DNA of 16,072 nt, from assembly GCA_036491755.1 (NCBI GenBank), contig DASXBJ010000081.1, positions 1 to 16,072 of the forward strand, in the 5' to 3' direction. Positions 13,574 through 16,072 of this stretch are shown piece after piece; within the stretch, counting starts at the first letter, position 1; each line of letters opens with the position of its first letter. This stretch comes from DASXBJ01 sp036491755. GTDB lineage: Bacteria; Chloroflexota; Dormibacteria; Dormibacterales; Dormibacteraceae. Below the pieces are notes generated by a model. The model ran no database searches. It was not told where the DNA came from and saw nothing but the letters and a program-made list of their open reading frames with translations. The position numbers were made by a program, and so were the translations under genes.

Positions 13574-14481
13574 CTCGGCAGAAGCACCTTCAGGGCGCTG
13601 ACCTCCGCGGTGATCGTGGCCGGTGTCCGCCCGACCGGGAAGTTGTCGGCATAGATGCGCACGCGCGGTTTCGCGGTGATCGAGATGCTCTTGAACCGGA
13701 ACACCTGGCCCAGGCCGTCCTCTTTGTCCTTGTTCAGGATGGCCGCCGCCAGGGCGCGCCGGACGATGTCCGTCCGGGATCGCCCCGCATGCACGGTGAA
13801 CTCGAGATACGGGTCGATCGGCGTCGCGTCGCTGACCGGCAGGTTGCTGCCGATGGAGGAGGTGTTGCTGAACACGAGCGACATGGCCGTTCCGTTGCCT
13901 GTTATGTCTCCGCTCAGCTCGTACTGGAAAGGCCTGGCGGCGATGACATCCTTCAGCTTGCCGACGAGCTCGCCGAAATGCATGTCTTTGGCTGAATCGC
14001 CGAGAGCGATGGTCTCGCCGAACAGGCCGATCGCGCAAGCCTCCAGGAAGATGTGCTCGTTGACGCGACCGAGCGTGATCGCGCGGGGGCGGCCGTTTCT
14101 GGCCACGGCGATCGCACGGTCGATGTCGAGCGGTATGCCGAGCGCCCGGGGAAAGTTGTTGTAGGTGCCAAGAGGAAGGATGCCGACCGGGTGCCTGGAG
14201 TCGGCGAGCTTCCGCACCACGAACTCAACGGTGCCGTCTCCGCCGGCGACGATGACCGGCGCCCGGGGATTGATCAACTTCTCGAAGTCCTGCTTGGGGT
14301 CGAAATCGATGATCAGGTGATCGGCGAACGCGGCGTGAAGCTTGGATTCGAGCTCGGGCGTCATCGATCCGGCGCCGGTGCTTACGATCAGCAGGCGCCC
14401 GGCCCTGGTGGGCGTTTTGGCGGTCGCCCTCGCGGGCGCCTTGACGGCCGTCAACTCCTGCTGCCCATCAGACGCATCCAT
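13570..14481 (-). CDS. Diacylglycerol kinase-family lipid kinase
   Basis: This ATP-dependent lipid kinase of the DagK/YegS/sphingosine-kinase fold phosphorylates diacylglycerol or a similar lipid. The 303 residues show the nucleotide loop GGDGT (80-84) in VIVAGGDGTVEFVV and PLGTYNNFPRALGIP (103-117), the usual motif after it. The Ala/Lys-rich N-terminus 1-28 is extra and looks disordered. ATG 14481 was selected from a frame open to 14643; it overlaps the end of the upstream DUF1206 gene by 31 bases, and no nearer start is visible before the domain. The stop overlaps the PAP2 start as GTGA. Kinase and phosphatase in one operon may cycle phosphatidate, or handle different lipids. The substrate is unproven. 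Confidence 0.88.
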   Translation of the reverse strand: MDASDGQQELTAVKAPARATAKTPTRAGRLLIVSTGAGSMTPELESKLHAAFADHLIIDFDPKQDFEKLINPRAPVIVAGGDGTVEFVVRKLADSRHPVGILPLGTYNNFPRALGIPLDIDRAIAVARNGRPRAITLGRVNEHIFLEACAIGLFGETIALGDSAKDMHFGELVGKLKDVIAARPFQYELSGDITGNGTAMSLVFSNTSSIGSNLPVSDATPIDPYLEFTVHAGRSRTDIVRRALAAAILNKDKEDGLGQVFRFKSISITAKPRVRIYADNFPVGRTPATITAEVSALKVLLPR

Positions 14482-15305
14482 CGGGCCGAGGCGAACGAGT
14501 GGAATCCCAGCGCGACAAAACCGAGCGCGACCACCGCGAGCAATACGTGCCCGTAAGGCTGAGCCAGCAGGAACAGGAAAGCGCCGCTGTAGCCGTGGAC
14601 GCGGCTGGGGTCCTTGTGCAGGCCGCCCTCGACCACAAACCATCCGACCAGGGTGAACACGACGCCCCTCGAGAAAAAGCCGACGCGACCCAGCATCTCG
14701 ACCAGGTCTTCCTCCGTCTTGCTCATCTCGTCACGCTTCAGGTCTCGCTTCAAGTTCGCCTTGAACGACATGTAGAACTGGTACACGCCGACGGCGATCG
14801 CACCCAGTCCGATGCCCACCGCGATCCACTTGCCGGCGGGATAGGCCAGCACCTTGGCGATCGTGGTCTGCGTGCTGTCGGCCGCCGCCTTGCTGCCGGT
14901 GCCGGCAAAGAGCTGCAGCGCGAACATGGCAAGCGCCGCGTAGCAGATCCCGCTCCAGACGAACCCGAGGCGCTCCACGATTCCGGGCGCGTCCTTGCCC
15001 CGATGCAGCGGATCGAAGATCGCGCGCACGAACCCCCACAGCGCATAGGCGACGAGGCCGATCCCGACCACCAGCAGCAGCATCTTGCCAAGGGAGCTGC
15101 TGGTGAGAACCACGAGGCTGCCGTTCATGTCCGTCGCCATGCCGCCCACGCCAAGCGCGAGCCCGCAAGCCAGGGCTCCCATGATCGTGTAGACGAGTCC
15201 GCGCGCCACATAGCCGACACGCTCGAGCAACTCGACCCACGAATGGGAGAGAGCTCTTTTCGCTTCGCCGGTGGCCTGCCGGCCGATCTGGTACGAGCTA
15301 GCCAT
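14451..15305 (-). CDS. DUF1206 membrane protein with three internal repeats
   Basis: This 284-residue membrane protein of the DUF1206 family has unknown function. Three copies of a two-helix unit are visible, each starting with a similar signature: LLERVGYVARGLVYTIMG (about 26-43), IVERLGFVWSGICYAALA (109-126) and MLGRVGFFSRGVVFTLVG (204-221). A charged stretch, about 181-200, separates the second and third units. ATG 15305 has GGAG seven bases upstream. It is the first gene of a minus-strand operon with the DGK-like and PAP2 genes, and the 92-base gap before it is shared with the divergent 6-phosphogluconate dehydrogenase. The lipid-enzyme neighbours hint at membrane work, but that is inference only. 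Confidence 0.85.
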   Translation of the reverse strand: MASSYQIGRQATGEAKRALSHSWVELLERVGYVARGLVYTIMGALACGLALGVGGMATDMNGSLVVLTSSSLGKMLLLVVGIGLVAYALWGFVRAIFDPLHRGKDAPGIVERLGFVWSGICYAALAMFALQLFAGTGSKAAADSTQTTIAKVLAYPAGKWIAVGIGLGAIAVGVYQFYMSFKANLKRDLKRDEMSKTEEDLVEMLGRVGFFSRGVVFTLVGWFVVEGGLHKDPSRVHGYSGAFLFLLAQPYGHVLLAVVALGFVALGFHSFASARWMRLMGSRS

Positions 15306-15397
15306 GTTGCGACTCCAGGGTCTTGTGATCGAGGTGCAGTTCAGACATCAGAGTGAGAACGCACACCCCGCCGACGTCCCTTGATTAAGGTTTGTAT
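15306..15397. promoter_or_regulatory. Divergent intergenic region between DUF1206 and gnd
   Basis: These 92 bases must carry the promoters for both the minus-strand lipid operon and plus-strand gnd. Visible are the ribosome-binding sites GGAG for DUF1206 and AAGG (15387-15390) for gnd, seven bases before GTG 15398. The AT-rich TTGATTAAGG near 15381 stands out from the GC-rich surroundings, but no clear -35/-10 pair or operator was identified. Confidence 0.4.
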
Positions 15398-16072
15398 GTG
15401 CCCGCACACGAGATCGGGGTGGTCGGGCTGGCCACCATGGGCCAGAACCTGGCGCGCAACCTGGCCGCACACGGCGTACGCGTGGCCGTCTACAACCGTA
15501 CCCGCACGCGTACCGACGACCTGATGGCCGCTCACGGCGCCGAGGGCGATTTCGCGCCTGCCGCCACGCTCCGGGAGCTGGTCGCGATCCTGCACCCGCC
15601 CCGGGCGGTTCTCCTGATGGTCAAGGCGGGTTCCGCGGTCGACGAGTCCATCGAGGAGCTCGCCGGTCTCCTCGAGCCTGGCGACACCATCATCGATGGC
15701 GGCAACTCCCTTTTCCACGACACGCGCCGCCGCGCCGCGGCTGCGGCAAAGCGCGGTCTCGGCTACATCGGCGCCGGCGTATCAGGTGGGGAGGAGGGCG
15801 CGCTTCTCGGACCGAGCATCATGCCTGGCGGCACGCGCGAAGCCTATTCGCGCGTCGAGAGCATGCTCGTCGCGATCTCCGCCAAGGTCGGAGGGGTGCC
15901 CTGCTGCACCTACATCGGGACCGACGGCGCCGGCCACTTCGTGAAGATGGTCCACAACGGCATCGAGTACGCCGACATCCAGCTCATCGCCGAGTCGTAC
16001 GACCTGCTCCGGCAGTCCACGGGCATGGAGGCGGGCGGGCTGGCGGAAGTGTTCGCGGAATGGAATCGAGGC
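15398..16072 (+). CDS. gnd: 6-phosphogluconate dehydrogenase, decarboxylating (N-terminal 225 residues)
   Basis: This cytoplasmic pentose-phosphate enzyme converts 6-phosphogluconate to ribulose 5-phosphate, CO2 and NADPH. The frame runs off the window end; about half of a usual 470-480 residue protein is here. Visible motifs: the Rossmann turn GVVGLATMG (7-15), NRT (33-35), which in this family contacts the NADP+ 2'-phosphate, IIDGGNS (98-104), GVSGGEEGA (127-135), and HFVKMVHNGIEYADIQLIAE with catalytic Lys183 and Asn187. The pattern YADIQLIAESYDLL is typical of the long homodimeric form. GTG 15398 has AAGG seven bases before it; TTG 15392 is a weaker choice. It is transcribed away from the DUF1206 operon. 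Confidence 0.95.
   Translation, partial: MPAHEIGVVGLATMGQNLARNLAAHGVRVAVYNRTRTRTDDLMAAHGAEGDFAPAATLRELVAILHPPRAVLLMVKAGSAVDESIEELAGLLEPGDTIIDGGNSLFHDTRRRAAAAAKRGLGYIGAGVSGGEEGALLGPSIMPGGTREAYSRVESMLVAISAKVGGVPCCTYIGTDGAGHFVKMVHNGIEYADIQLIAESYDLLRQSTGMEAGGLAEVFAEWNRG

Noticed and set aside
13574..14038. N-terminal extension of the PAP2 frame
   Set aside because: It is a shadow of the DGK-like gene; GTG 13573 overlaps that gene's stop as GTGA and gives a normal PAP2 length.
14482..14643. N-terminal extension of the DGK-like frame
   Set aside because: It is Arg-rich shadow sequence inside the DUF1206 gene with no similarity to the kinase family.
1..16072. CRISPR array, insertion sequence, tRNA gene or prophage
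   Set aside because: No regularly spaced repeats, transposase, integrase, tRNA cloverleaf or phage structural gene was seen by eye in any region.

Overview
This is a GC-rich, densely packed bacterial chromosome segment with short gaps, many 4-bp overlaps and several GTG, TTG and possibly CTG starts. No rRNA, tRNA, CRISPR array or insertion sequence was found. The gene set suggests a free-living, probably soil, high-GC Terrabacteria-type organism (Actinomycetota, Chloroflexota or Dormibacterota-like). It includes a short beta-carbonic anhydrase resembling mycobacterial Rv1284, a rhodanese-CBS fusion, DUF1206, a UbiB kinase and a DHA2 efflux pump. The phylum is inferred from remembered family resemblances and was not tested.

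Layout. (1) 1-1615 (+): the end of a sigma-70-family factor overlaps the gene of a one-pass membrane protein with a large outer domain, like an ECF sigma/anti-sigma pair. (2) 1892-2401 (+): beta-carbonic anhydrase, followed by a strong hairpin. (3) 2471-5569 (+): two tandem related small membrane proteins, an EamA transporter and a UbiB/AarF kinase. (4) 5562-7758 (-): an endonuclease/exonuclease/phosphatase-fold hydrolase and an alkaline-phosphatase-superfamily enzyme, tail-to-tail with the kinase. (5) 7752-12837 (+): OsmC-like protein, a 32-residue ORF, a DHA2 efflux pump, a 4-coumarate-CoA-ligase-like enzyme, a permuted papain-like (YiiX/C92) hydrolase and a rhodanese-CBS protein, all with gaps of about 20 bp or less. 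(6) 12848-15305 (-): DUF1206, diacylglycerol-kinase-like and PAP2 phosphatase genes, overlapping each other. (7) 15398-16072 (+): 6-phosphogluconate dehydrogenase, cut by the window end.

The most interesting point is the rhodanese-CBS gene at 12112-12837. One in-frame UGA at 12310-12312 interrupts an otherwise intact 242-codon frame. It lies five residues after the catalytic Cys, where I recall relatives carrying a second Cys (C-x4-C). A hairpin with a G-starting apical loop begins 20 nt after the UGA, within the range described for bacterial SECIS elements. This makes it a candidate selenocysteine-containing rhodanese. A nonsense mutation, a sequencing error or a split gene with reinitiation remain possible. 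No selenocysteine machinery lies in the window, so a whole-genome check is needed.

Functional themes inferred from order: lipid phosphorylation and dephosphorylation on the membrane (DGK and PAP2), a detoxification or organic-acid operon (OsmC, efflux pump, CoA ligase, C92 hydrolase, rhodanese), and envelope sensing (sigma and membrane partner).
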